Positions 17,148-25,603 of a stretch of 64,000 bases of DNA are shown here, piece by piece; within the stretch, counting starts at the first letter, position 1; the number at the start of each line of letters is the position of its first letter. The notes beneath the pieces were generated by a model, which was not told where the DNA came from, made no database searches, and worked only from the letters and a program-made list of their open reading frames with translations. This DNA is from Deferrisomatales bacterium. GTDB taxonomy: Bacteria > Desulfobacterota > Deferrisomatia > Deferrisomatales > Deferrisomataceae. The DNA is taken from the NCBI GenBank assembly GCA_024277875.1, contig JAJRUI010000072.1, positions 1 through 64,000 of the forward strand, read 5' to 3'. The translations under genes and the position numbers were made by a program.

Positions 17148-17170
17148 GTTTTCGGGTCCGGTGCCGATCT
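17144..17170 (+). promoter_or_regulatory. Sigma28 (FliA) type promoter upstream of cheY
   Basis: TTTAGTTT (17144-17151), an 11-base spacer and GCCGATCT (17163-17170) closely match the FliA consensus TAAAGTTT-N11-GCCGATAA (six of eight in each box). It lies about 90 bases before the cheY start codon. This would make cheY-cheX a late flagellar-class transcript. Confidence 0.75.
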
Positions 17171-17262
17171 GTATCCCGCACCCGAGCGGCGTCGGCGCGG
17201 TCGCGAGCGGGCGGCATCAACCGGTCCCATCCCGGGACGTCCACCCCACCAGGAGGCGAACG

Positions 17263-17622
17263 GTGAAGATCCTGACGGTCGACGACTCTTCCACCATGCG
17301 GCGGATCATCAAGAACACCCTGAACCGGCTCAACTACACCGACGTGGTCGAGGCCGAGCACGGCGTGGACGCCCTGGCCAAGATGGCCGGGGTGGAACTC
17401 GTGCTCACCGACTGGAACATGCCCGAGATGGACGGCCTGACCTTCGTGAAGGCGCTGCGCTCGAACCCCCAGTATAACGACATCCCGATCATCATGGTCA
17501 CCACCGAGGCGGCCAAGAAGGAGATCCTCGAAGCGATCAAGGCAGGGGTGACCGACTACATCGTCAAGCCGTTTACCCCGGACACCCTCAAGGAAAAGAT
17601 CGAAAAGGTCCTGGCCGGCTGA
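17263..17622 (+). CDS. cheY: Chemotaxis response regulator CheY
   Basis: CheY is the single-domain receiver that, when phosphorylated by CheA, binds the flagellar switch and changes rotation. I chose GTG 17263 with AGGAGG six bases upstream, giving 119 residues starting MKILTVDDSSTMRRIIKN. The acidic pair is D7/D8, the phosphoacceptor is D50 (LTDWNMPEMDG), the TTEA threonine and K102 (VKPF) complete the active site. It sits with a CheX phosphatase gene just downstream, in front of flhA, and behind a sigma28-type promoter. Confidence 0.96.
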   Translation: MKILTVDDSSTMRRIIKNTLNRLNYTDVVEAEHGVDALAKMAGVELVLTDWNMPEMDGLTFVKALRSNPQYNDIPIIMVTTEAAKKEILEAIKAGVTDYIVKPFTPDTLKEKIEKVLAG

Positions 17623-17627
17623 CGGAC

Positions 17628-18113
17628 GTGGGGATGCTCAACGTCGACTACATCAATCCGTTCATCGCGGCGACCTACCAGGCGCTGGAGGTGATGGCCC
17701 AGAGCCGGCCCGAGCGGGGAAAGCCGTTCGTCAAGACCGACCACGTGGCCAAGGGCGACATCAGCGGGGTGATCGGGTTGGCTGGCGAAGCCGTGGGTTC
17801 GGTGGCGATCACGTTTCCCGCGTCCCTGGCGCTGAAGATCTATGGCTTGATGGTGGGGGAGGAGTGTTCGGACCTCAACGAGGAGGTCCAGGACGCGGTG
17901 GGCGAGATCGCGAACATGATCGCCGGCGGCGCCAAGGCCACCCTGGCCGAGGAGGGGTTCTCGTTCCGGATCGCGATCCCGTCGATCGTGGTGGGCAAGG
18001 GCCATACCATCGAACACCGGGGCCCGGGGGTGTGCCTGGTGGTCCCGTTCACTCTGGAGGGGGAGACCTTCTGGCTGGAGGTGAGCTTCGCGTCTCCGGA
18101 CGAGGAGAAATAG
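17628..18113 (+). CDS. cheX: CheX-type CheY phosphatase (first copy)
   Basis: CheX dephosphorylates CheY-P and so resets the chemotaxis signal. The product is 161 residues from GTG 17628; ATG 17634 is an equally good start. Family features are NPFIAATYQALEVMAQ at the N-terminus and DAVGEIANMIAGGAK (about residues 88-102), the helix carrying the catalytic Glu and Asn, followed by IPSIVVGKGH. It begins five bases after cheY, so the phosphatase is translated with its substrate. A second copy is at 52661. Confidence 0.9.
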   Translation: MGMLNVDYINPFIAATYQALEVMAQSRPERGKPFVKTDHVAKGDISGVIGLAGEAVGSVAITFPASLALKIYGLMVGEECSDLNEEVQDAVGEIANMIAGGAKATLAEEGFSFRIAIPSIVVGKGHTIEHRGPGVCLVVPFTLEGETFWLEVSFASPDEEK

Positions 18114-18136
18114 CGCTTACCGGACCGCCCCAGGTG

Positions 18137-18145
18137 TGCTACATT
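18137..18145 (+). promoter_or_regulatory. Possible extended -10 promoter element before flhA
   Basis: TGCTACATT in the 82-base cheX-flhA gap resembles an extended -10 (TGn-TACATT). The -35 match (CTTACC, 18-base spacing) is weak. It is offered because flhA would otherwise depend on the sigma28 promoter before cheY. Confidence 0.3.
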
Positions 18146-18195
18146 CTCGGCGGTTTTCGTCCCCTCCTTGACCACGGAGGCCCCCCGACCGCCCC

Positions 18196-20292
18196 ATGGA
18201 TCGAGGAGCCCGCATCCAGCCGATCCAACTGCTGACCCGCCACAGCGGCATCGTCGTTGCGGCGGGGGTGATGAGCATCGTCTTCCTGATGATCATCCCC
18301 CTGCCCAAGCTGGCCCTGGACCTGCTGCTGGCCGTGAACATCGGCCTGTCGGTCCTGATCTTCCTCCTCGCCCTGTACACCGAGCGCCCCCTGGACTTCT
18401 CGGTGTTTCCCAGCGTACTGCTGATCGTCACGCTGTACCGGCTCGCCCTGAACGTCAGTTCGACCCGGCTGATCCTTCTCCACGGGGACCAGGGGATCGA
18501 GGGGGCGGGAAAGATCATCGCGGCGTTCGGGTCGTTCGTGGTGGGCGGCAACTTCGTCGTGGGGATCGTGATCTTCCTGATCCTCGTGGTCATCAACTTC
18601 GTGGTGATCACCAAGGGCGCCACCCGGATCGCGGAGGTGAACGCGCGGTTCACCCTGGACTCGATGCCGGGCAAGCAGATGGCGATCGACGCGGACCTGA
18701 ACGCCGGCCTGATCGACGAGGTCGAGGCCCGGCGGCGCAGGGAAGAGATCGCCCAGGAGGCCGATTTCTACGGCGCCATGGACGGTGCCAGCAAGTTCGT
18801 CCGGGGCGACGCGATCGCAGGGCTCGTGATCACCGGGATCAACATCCTGGGCGGGCTGGTGATCGGCGTGCTCCAGATGGGGATCCCGTTGGCCGACGCG
18901 GTTCGCACCTACACCACCATGACCGTGGGGGACGGCCTGGTGAGCCAGATGCCGGCCCTGATCGTGTCCACCGCCTCGGGCATCCTGGTCACCCGGGCCG
19001 GCAGCCACTCGAACCTCGGCCAGGTGTTACCTGGCCAGCTCACCCAGTCCCCCGAGGCGTTGGGCGTGGGCGGGGGCGTGCTCCTGGTGCTGGGCCTCGT
19101 GCCCGGCCTGCCGCTGGTGCCGTTCGCGATCCTGGCCGGCGTCCTGGGGGGCACGGCCTACGCCCTGCGCCAGGTGCGCGAGGCCGAGGCCCGGAGGCGG
19201 GAAGAGGAGGTTCGCAAGGCGGCCGAAGAGGCGCCGGCGCCGGCAGAGGGCCCTGAAGAGGTCAGCCAGCTGCTCCACGTGGACGTGCTCGAGCTGGAGG
19301 TGGGGTACGGGCTGCTCCACCTGGTGGACGCGTCCCAGGGCGGCGACCTGCTCGAGAGGATCCGGTCGATCCGGCGCCAGCTCGCCCTGGAGCTGGGGAT
19401 CGTGGTGCCCCCGATCCGGATCCGGGACAATCTCCAGCTGCGGCCCACCGAGTACCTGATTCTGATCAAGGGGGTCGAGGCGGCCCGGGGGGAGCTGAAA
19501 GAGGGGTGCTACCTGGCCATGAACCCGGGGATCGCCGAAGGGGACCTGGACGGTGTGCCAACCCGGGAGCCCGCGTTCGGCCTGGACGCCCTGTGGATCC
19601 GGGAGGAGCTGCGGGAAGAGGCCCAGGTGAAGGGGTACACCGTGGTGGACCTGAGCACCGTGGTGGCCACCCACCTGACCGAGCTGATCAAACGCAACGC
19701 CCACGAGCTGCTCGGACGACAGGAGACCCAGAACCTGCTCGACACGCTGAAGGCGTCGGCGCCGGCCCTGGTGGAGGAACTCGTACCCAACCTGCTGCCC
19801 CTGGGTGCCGTGCAGAAGGTCCTCCAGAACCTGCTGCGCGAACGGGTGAGCGTGCGCGACCTTCGTACCATCCTGGAGACCCTGGCCGACTACGCCCCCA
19901 CCACCAAGGATCCCGACCTGCTCACCGAGTACGTGCGGGCCGGCCTGCGCCGGGCGATCTCCAAACAGTACCAGGACCCGGACGGCAAGCTCCCGGTGAT
20001 CGCCCTGGACCACGAGATGGAAGAACTCCTGTCGTCCGCGATCCAGCGCACAGAGCACGGGTCGTTCCTGGCCCTGGAGCCCCAGACGGCCGAGAAGGTG
20101 CTAGGCGCCCTGGCCCGGGCGGCCGAGGCGGTGAGCCTGCAGAACCAGACCCCGATCGCCCTGACCACCCCCGTAGTCCGCCTGCCGTTGCGCAAGCTGG
20201 CGGAGCGGGTGCTGCCCGGCCTGGTGGTGCTCAGCCACAACGAGGTGGAGGGGCCGATCCGGACCCTCCAGGTGGTGAGCCTTGCGGGTTAA
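18196..20292 (+). CDS. flhA: Flagellar export gate protein FlhA
   Basis: FlhA is the large inner-membrane component of the flagellar type III export gate; its cytoplasmic ring docks chaperone-substrate complexes. The 698-residue product has multiple N-terminal membrane helices to about residue 320. The FHIPEP-family signature falls near residues 150-180 (NARFTLDSMPGKQMAIDADL). The C-terminal cytoplasmic domain runs to VLSHNEVEGPIRTLQVVSL. Length is normal. Its TAA stop overlaps the TTG start of flhF, so the two are translationally coupled. Confidence 0.98.
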   Translation: MDRGARIQPIQLLTRHSGIVVAAGVMSIVFLMIIPLPKLALDLLLAVNIGLSVLIFLLALYTERPLDFSVFPSVLLIVTLYRLALNVSSTRLILLHGDQGIEGAGKIIAAFGSFVVGGNFVVGIVIFLILVVINFVVITKGATRIAEVNARFTLDSMPGKQMAIDADLNAGLIDEVEARRRREEIAQEADFYGAMDGASKFVRGDAIAGLVITGINILGGLVIGVLQMGIPLADAVRTYTTMTVGDGLVSQMPALIVSTASGILVTRAGSHSNLGQVLPGQLTQSPEALGVGGGVLLVLGLVPGLPLVPFAILAGVLGGTAYALRQVREAEARRREEEVRKAAEEAPAPAEGPEEVSQLLHVDVLELEVGYGLLHLVDASQGGDLLERIRSIRRQLALELGIVVPPIRIRDNLQLRPTEYLILIKGVEAARGELKEGCYLAMNPGIAEGDLDGVPTREPAFGLDALWIREELREEAQVKGYTVVDLSTVVATHLTELIKRNAHELLGRQETQNLLDTLKASAPALVEELVPNLLPLGAVQKVLQNLLRERVSVRDLRTILETLADYAPTTKDPDLLTEYVRAGLRRAISKQYQDPDGKLPVIALDHEMEELLSSAIQRTEHGSFLALEPQTAEKVLGALARAAEAVSLQNQTPIALTTPVVRLPLRKLAERVLPGLVVLSHNEVEGPIRTLQVVSLAG

Positions 20293-21508
20293 GAAGTACC
20301 AGGCCGTGGACATGCCCGACGCCCTCCGGCAGATCAAGGAGGACCTGGGGCCCGACGCCGTGATCCTGTCCACCCGGGAGGTGCGGCCGGGCAAGGGGGT
20401 GTTCGGCATGCTCGGCCGGCCGATCCTCGAGGTGACGGCCGCGGCCGACCTGGACACCAGCGTGGGCCAGCCGCCCCGGCCTGCCGCCGCCGGGCCGGCG
20501 CCCCGGACCGCGCCGCGCCAGGCCGGACCGGATCACGGGGTGCTGCTGGCGCTCCAGGCCGACATCGACAGCCTGCGGGAGTAGCTCGACCTGCTGGCCC
20601 GGCGGCCCGGCCCTGCCGCGGCCCCGGGGCCTGCGGCCGGAGAGGTGCGCGAGCTGGTGCGAAAGGTGGAGCGGCTGGTGGAACAGACGGCCCGCCTGGA
20701 CCGCGTCCACCTGTCCCCCGGCCTGCGGCAGCTCCAGGACCACCTGGAACGGATCGACGTGGACCCGGCCCTGGCCGCCCGGATCCTGTCGTTCCTCCAG
20801 GACCGGATGGACAAGGGCGGGGTGCCGCCGGGCCGGGAGGTGGACGCGTTCCGGGAACTCGTGGCCCGCACCGTGCGGGTGTCGGGGGATCTGGTGGCCG
20901 GGGACGGGCCCCGGCGGGTGGTGGCGTTCGTGGGACCGACCGGGGTGGGAAAGACCACCACGGTGGCCAAGCTGGCCGCGCGCTACGCCCTGCAGGACGG
21001 CCGGCGGGTGGGGCTCGTGACCGTGGACACGTTCCGGATCGCGGCGGTGGAACAGCTGAAGACCTACGCCCAGATCATGGGGGTGCCGCTCCGGGTGGCG
21101 GTGGACGCCGACGGGTTCCGGGCGGCGGTGGACGAACTGGCCGACCGGGAGCTGGTGCTGGTGGACACGGCGGGCCAGAGCCCCCGGGACGAGCAGAGCC
21201 TGGCAGAGCTGCTCGCCCTGTTCCCGGAAGGGGTTCACACCGAGGTTCACCTCGTCCTCGCCGTGACCACCCGGGGCCGGGACCTGGAGCGCATCCTGCG
21301 GCACTACGGGCTCCTCAAGCCGTCGCGCCTGCTGCTCACCAAGCTGGATGAAACCGAGTGCCACGGGCCGCTCCTGGGGCTTCCCCTGGCGTCCCGGCTG
21401 CCGGTGAGCTTCGTCACCACCGGCCAGAACGTGCCCGACGACATCGAGCAGGCCACCCCCGAGGGCGTTGCCGCGTACCTGGCACGGGGCCTGGAGCCCG
21501 AGCCGTGA
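20282..21508 (+). CDS. flhF: Flagellar biosynthesis GTPase FlhF, interrupted by an in-frame TAG
   Basis: FlhF is an SRP-type GTPase that fixes the position and number of polar flagella. The frame opens at TTG 20282 (MRVKKYQAVDMPDALRQIKE), has an amber codon at 20582-20584 (codon 101) and continues without other damage to TGA 21508, giving 408 codons in all. The N-terminal domain precedes the TAG. The GTPase domain after it has GPTGVGKTTT (about residues 219-228), DTFRIAA and DTAGQSPRD. Without readthrough, a GTG at 20645 could restart a 287-residue GTPase portion. The TAG could be a sequencing error, a nonsense mutation or recoding. Confidence 0.88.
20582..20584 (+). other. In-frame amber codon inside flhF
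   Basis: The frame reads CGG GAG TAG CTC GAC across this position. One base change would restore CAG (Gln) or GAG (Glu). Both sides are in the same frame and look like normal FlhF, so there is no frameshift. Confidence 0.9.
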
Positions 21509-22374
21509 CCGACCAGGCAGCGCGCCTGAGGGCCCTGGCCGCGCGGTCCCGGCCGGCCGTTTCCCCGGAAGACGGCGGTGGGCGGGTCGTGGCCGTCACG
21601 AGCGGCAAGGGCGGGGTGGGCAAGACCAGTTTGGTGGCGAACCTGGCCACGGCGCTGGCCGGCCGGGGCGTTCCGGTGACCGTGCTGGACGCGGACTTCG
21701 GCCTGGCCAACCTGGACATCCTGCTCAACCTGGCCCCCGCGCGGAACCTGGGACATCTGCTGCGGGGCGAGGCCCGGGGCGAAGACGTGGTCGTGACCGT
21801 GGAGCAGGGGTTCCGGGTGATTCCCGGGGCGTCCGGCGTGGAGGCCCTGGCCGACCTGGACCCGGCCGCCAGGGACCGGGTGCTGGCCGAGCTCGGGCCG
21901 CTGGCCGGTTCAGGGGGGCTTTTGCTGATCGACACGGCGGCCGGCATCGGCCGCAACGTGGTGGACCTGTGCCTGGCCGCAGGGGAGGTGATCGTGGTCA
22001 CCAACGGCGAGCCCACCAGCCTGACCGACGCGTACGGGCTGATCAAGGTGCTGTGGGGCCGGGGGCCGGACACCCGGGTCCGGCTGGTGGTCAACTCGGC
22101 CCGGGACGAGGCCGAGGGCCGGGCCGTGTACGAGCGGCTGGCCGAAGTGGTCCAGCGGTTTCTCGGGCGCGACGTCGCGTTCCTCGGCACGATCGTGGAG
22201 GACGCGTACGTGCGCCGAGCCGCCCGGCGCCAGACCCCGTTCGTGGCCGCGTACCCCCGGAGCCCTGCGGCCCGGTGCGTGGCCCGGATCGCGGACGACC
22301 TCGTCCGGGACGTCCGTTCCGACGGGCCCGGTGCCGGGGGGTTCTGGGCGCGGCTCGCAGGGGCGGGCACGTGA
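21505..22374 (+). CDS. flhG: MinD-like ATPase FlhG (FleN/YlxH)
   Basis: FlhG is the MinD/ParA-type ATPase that counteracts FlhF and limits flagellar number. The GTG start overlaps the flhF stop and gives 289 residues. The deviant Walker A SGKGGVGKTS is at about residues 33-42, with the signature lysine; DADFGLANLDI and IDTAAGIG (Walker B region) follow. It lacks the long C-terminal extension of ParA. The flhA-flhF-flhG order is the usual one and supports polar or controlled-number flagella. Confidence 0.95.
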   Translation: MTDQAARLRALAARSRPAVSPEDGGGRVVAVTSGKGGVGKTSLVANLATALAGRGVPVTVLDADFGLANLDILLNLAPARNLGHLLRGEARGEDVVVTVEQGFRVIPGASGVEALADLDPAARDRVLAELGPLAGSGGLLLIDTAAGIGRNVVDLCLAAGEVIVVTNGEPTSLTDAYGLIKVLWGRGPDTRVRLVVNSARDEAEGRAVYERLAEVVQRFLGRDVAFLGTIVEDAYVRRAARRQTPFVAAYPRSPAARCVARIADDLVRDVRSDGPGAGGFWARLAGAGT

Positions 22375-24392
22375 TCGGCCGCGCCGCCCGCCGGTGGGCC
22401 GCCGGCGTGGGGATCGCCCTGGCGCTGGCTTCGGGAGCGGCTGCCGGGCAGCTGGTGGCCCGGGTGGAGCCCGGGTGGAGCCCGTTCGTCCGCGGGCCGG
22501 TGCCGGAGGATGCCCGGGCCCTGGTGTCCGAGGCCCGGACGCTCCTTCTCGAGAACCCGGGCCGGGTGGCGGAGATCCTGGCCACCGTCGAGGTCCCGCG
22601 GGACGCGCGCCGGACCGTGGCGGGCCTGCGCGCGGACGCGCGGTACTTTGCCGGCGGGGAAGGGGTGTGGGAGGCCCAGCGCCTGTACCGGGCCCTGTCC
22701 CAGGACGACCTGGCGCCGGACGAGGACGCGTGGGTCGCGTTCATGCTGGGGCACATCCAGAAGGGCCTGGGGTTCCCCGAGGCCGCCCGCACCGAGTACC
22801 AGCGGGCCCTGCAGGGCCCCCCGGGCCCGTGGCGGCCGGCCCTGGCGTTCGACCTGGCGGTCCTCGACCTGGAGGCCGGCCGGTACCCCCAGGCCCGGGA
22901 CGGTCTGCGGCGGTGGGCGGCCGTGTTCCCCGACCAGCCGGGGCGCGCCGTGGTCCTCTACCTCCTGGCCGAGTGCGCCGTCGCCCTGGGGGACGACCAG
23001 ACGGCCGTGCAACGGTTCTCCGAGGCCCGGGCCCTGGACCCGGACGCGTGGAAGGTGCGTCCCCGCACCGGGTACGCGCTGGCCGACCTGCTGGAGCGCA
23101 CCGGCCGGCCAGCCGAGGCCGCCGGGGTGCTCGATGCGATCGCGGCTGCGGAGCCCGGCACGCCGGAGGCGGCCGAGGCGCGGCTGAGGGCCGGTGCCCT
23201 GTGGGAGTCGCGCGGCGACGTGGTGCGGGCCGCGCGCACCTACGCGTTGCTGATCGACGAGGGCACCACCGACGCGGGCGCTTTGGAGGCCCGGCTGCGC
23301 CTGGCGTTGCTGGGGGTGTACCATGCCGACGGGGTGGAGTTGACCGAACCCCTGCCGGCGTACCGGTTGTTTTACCGGCCGGAGCCGACCCTGCGGCAGA
23401 TCGTGGACGGGCGGGCAGACGCGGCAGCGGCCCAGCGGGCCGTGGTGGGGCTGGCCGAGCTGGCGTGGCGGGCAGGGGACCGGGAGCGCTCCCTCGTGCT
23501 CCTGGCCCGGGCGTTCGAGACCTATCCCGAGACCGCCGAGTCCGGCCGGGCGTACGAGTCGTTCATGGACCGGCTGGACGCCCACCTGGCCCGGTTGTTG
23601 GAGGCGGGGGACGCGGCTGGGGCGGTGGAGGCGTTCGCCGCGTTTCGCCGGGCGACCCGCTGGGTGGCGAACCGGGACGTGGGCAACCTGGTGCTGCGGG
23701 CGGCCGAGGCGTACGAACGTCTGGGGGCGTACGGCCTGGCCCGGGAGCAGTACGCATACCTGCTGCGGATCGGAACCCGGGCGGCCTCCCGCCGGGACCT
23801 GGAGCGCCGGATCCTGCGCGACCGGGTCCGGGAGGGCGAACCCGAGGCGATCAAGCGGTGGGCCGGTTCCGGGGGAGGGGGCTGGCGGAGCCAGCTGGAG
23901 CTGGGCCGGGTCCTCGCCGGAGAGGGGGATCTGGCCGGCGCCCGGACCGCGTTTGCCCGGGCGCTCGACACGGCGCCCGGACCGCGGGAAGCGCTGGCCG
24001 TGATGTTCCAGGCCGCCCGGTACGAACTGCCCAGGGCCGGCCTCAAGACCATGCTGGCGGCGCTCGAACGCCGCCGGACCGCGTGGCGCAAGCTCCCCGA
24101 GGGGGGCGAGCGCGCCGCGCTGGAGCGGGAGGGGTGGATCGTGGAGGCCCGCCTGCGGTTCGCGGCCGGCGACCGGGAGGGCGCGGTGCGGGCGTGGAAC
24201 GAGGCCGGGGACGCCGGGGATGCTGCCGACCGGTTCCTCCGGGCCCTGGCCGACGACCGGCTGGGCCGCACCGACCGGGCGCTGGCCGGCTGGGACGAAC
24301 TGGCCGGGGCAGACGACCCCGTCTACGCGCCCCTGGCCGCCCTGGAGGCGGCCCTGGCCCGGTTGCGGGTCCGGGCCGAGGCCCGGCGATGA
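22371..24392 (+). CDS. Exported tetratricopeptide-like repeat protein, function unknown
   Basis: This 673-residue protein starts at a GTG overlapping flhG. It has a signal peptide (WAAGVGIALALASGAAA) and then degenerate TPR helices throughout, visible as repeated A-x3-Y/F-x-RAL patterns (for example AARTEYQRAL, LVLLARAFETYP, GARTAFARAL). It is rich in Arg, Ala, Glu and Trp. No enzymatic motif is seen. It overlaps the downstream kinase gene by four bases, so it belongs to the flhG-kinase-regulator transcript. A periplasmic assembly or scaffold role is possible, but this is inference from context. Confidence 0.75.
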   Translation: MIGRAARRWAAGVGIALALASGAAAGQLVARVEPGWSPFVRGPVPEDARALVSEARTLLLENPGRVAEILATVEVPRDARRTVAGLRADARYFAGGEGVWEAQRLYRALSQDDLAPDEDAWVAFMLGHIQKGLGFPEAARTEYQRALQGPPGPWRPALAFDLAVLDLEAGRYPQARDGLRRWAAVFPDQPGRAVVLYLLAECAVALGDDQTAVQRFSEARALDPDAWKVRPRTGYALADLLERTGRPAEAAGVLDAIAAAEPGTPEAAEARLRAGALWESRGDVVRAARTYALLIDEGTTDAGALEARLRLALLGVYHADGVELTEPLPAYRLFYRPEPTLRQIVDGRADAAAAQRAVVGLAELAWRAGDRERSLVLLARAFETYPETAESGRAYESFMDRLDAHLARLLEAGDAAGAVEAFAAFRRATRWVANRDVGNLVLRAAEAYERLGAYGLAREQYAYLLRIGTRAASRRDLERRILRDRVREGEPEAIKRWAGSGGGGWRSQLELGRVLAGEGDLAGARTAFARALDTAPGPREALAVMFQAARYELPRAGLKTMLAALERRRTAWRKLPEGGERAALEREGWIVEARLRFAAGDREGAVRAWNEAGDAGDAADRFLRALADDRLGRTDRALAGWDELAGADDPVYAPLAALEAALARLRVRAEARR

Positions 24393-25603
24393 GCGACCGC
24401 GCGGCTGCACCCGAACTCCAGCGGGCCATGGCCCAGTTCCAGGAGGCCACCGCCCGGCTCCAGACCTCCTACGAGCGGCTCCAGGAGGAGGTGCGCGAAC
24501 TGCGCAAGCAGCTCGAGGCCAAGGACCGGGAACTGGGCCACTCCCGTGCCGAGCGGGACCGTTTGGCCGGGTACCTGGCCCACCTGCTCGAAAGCGTTCC
24601 CAGCGGCGTGGTGGCTGTGGATCCCGAGGGCCGGATCGGCACCCTGAACCGGGCTGCCCAGGAGATCACCGGTCTGGGGCCCGACGCGGTGGGGCGGCCG
24701 TTCGGAGAGGTGTTCCCCCTGGCCGGGGACCCGCGCCCGACCCTGGACGACCTGGAGCGGGAACCCCGGTCCACGGTAGCGGTGCGCCGGCCGGGCGGAG
24801 ACACGGGCCTGTTGGGCCTCAGGGTGTCTCCGTTTCGGGGCGAAGGGGACGAGGTGCTCGGCCGGGTGGTGGTGTTCCAGGACGTGACCCGGCTACAGCG
24901 GCTGGAGGCCCAGGAGGCCCGCAACCGGCGCCTGGTGGCCATGGGGGAGATGGCGGCGGGCATCGCCCACGAGATCCGCAACCCCCTGGGCAGCCTGGAA
25001 CTGTTCGCGTCCCACCTGGTGGAGGAACTGCGGGGCAGCCCCCACGAAGAGCTGGCCGGCCACGTGCTCAAAGGGCTCCAGAACCTGTCCCGGGTCACGG
25101 GCAACCTGCTCTTGTTCGCCCGGAAGGTGGAACTCAAACGCCGTCCCGTGGACCTGGCCGAGGTCCTGTCCGAGGCGCTGCTGTACGCCCGGGCCGCGGT
25201 GCGCGCCAAAGGGGTGAGACTGGACGAGTCCCTGGCGCCGGCACCCGTGGACGCCGACCCGGATCTGCTGCGCCAGGCGTTGCTGAACCTGCTGCTCAAC
25301 GCGGTCCAGGCGGTGGACCAGGGTGGGAGGATCCGGGTGTCGGTGGAGCCGGACCCGGCCGAGGACCCGCCCGTCGCCCGGCTCCGGGTGGGGGACGACG
25401 GGCCCGGGGTGCCGCCGGAAGCGCTGGAGAAGGTGTTCGACCCGTTCTACACCACCCGCGCCCAGGGGGTGGGGCTCGGGCTGGCCATCGTGCAGCGCAT
25501 CGTGTCGGCCCACGGCGGCTGGGTGTCGGTGGGGCCGGACGAACTGGGAGGGGCGGCGTTCGTGGTGGGCCTGCCGTTGGCGGGCTGCGGAGGACAGCCG
25601 TGA
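24389..25603 (+). CDS. PAS-domain sensor histidine kinase (FlgS/FleS-like)
   Basis: This 404-residue cytoplasmic kinase has no transmembrane segment. An N-terminal coiled coil (about residues 8-60) leads into a PAS domain (GVVAVDPEGRIGTLNRAAQEITGL), then HisKA with phosphoacceptor His194 (GIAHEIRNPLGSL). The HATPase domain carries NLLLNAVQAVDQGG (N box), DDGPGVPPEALEKVFDPFYTT and GVGLGLAIVQRI. It overlaps the next gene, an NtrC regulator. By analogy to FlgS/FlgR and FleS/FleR it probably activates sigma54-dependent rod and hook genes once the export apparatus is built. Confidence 0.9.
   Translation: MSDRAAAPELQRAMAQFQEATARLQTSYERLQEEVRELRKQLEAKDRELGHSRAERDRLAGYLAHLLESVPSGVVAVDPEGRIGTLNRAAQEITGLGPDAVGRPFGEVFPLAGDPRPTLDDLEREPRSTVAVRRPGGDTGLLGLRVSPFRGEGDEVLGRVVVFQDVTRLQRLEAQEARNRRLVAMGEMAAGIAHEIRNPLGSLELFASHLVEELRGSPHEELAGHVLKGLQNLSRVTGNLLLFARKVELKRRPVDLAEVLSEALLYARAAVRAKGVRLDESLAPAPVDADPDLLRQALLNLLLNAVQAVDQGGRIRVSVEPDPAEDPPVARLRVGDDGPGVPPEALEKVFDPFYTTRAQGVGLGLAIVQRIVSAHGGWVSVGPDELGGAAFVVGLPLAGCGGQP

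Noticed and set aside
20585-21508. flhF split into two separate genes
   Set aside because: The downstream part has no clear ribosome site before the GTG at 20645, and the linker between the TAG and that codon reads as normal FlhF linker. An interrupted single gene is the simpler reading.
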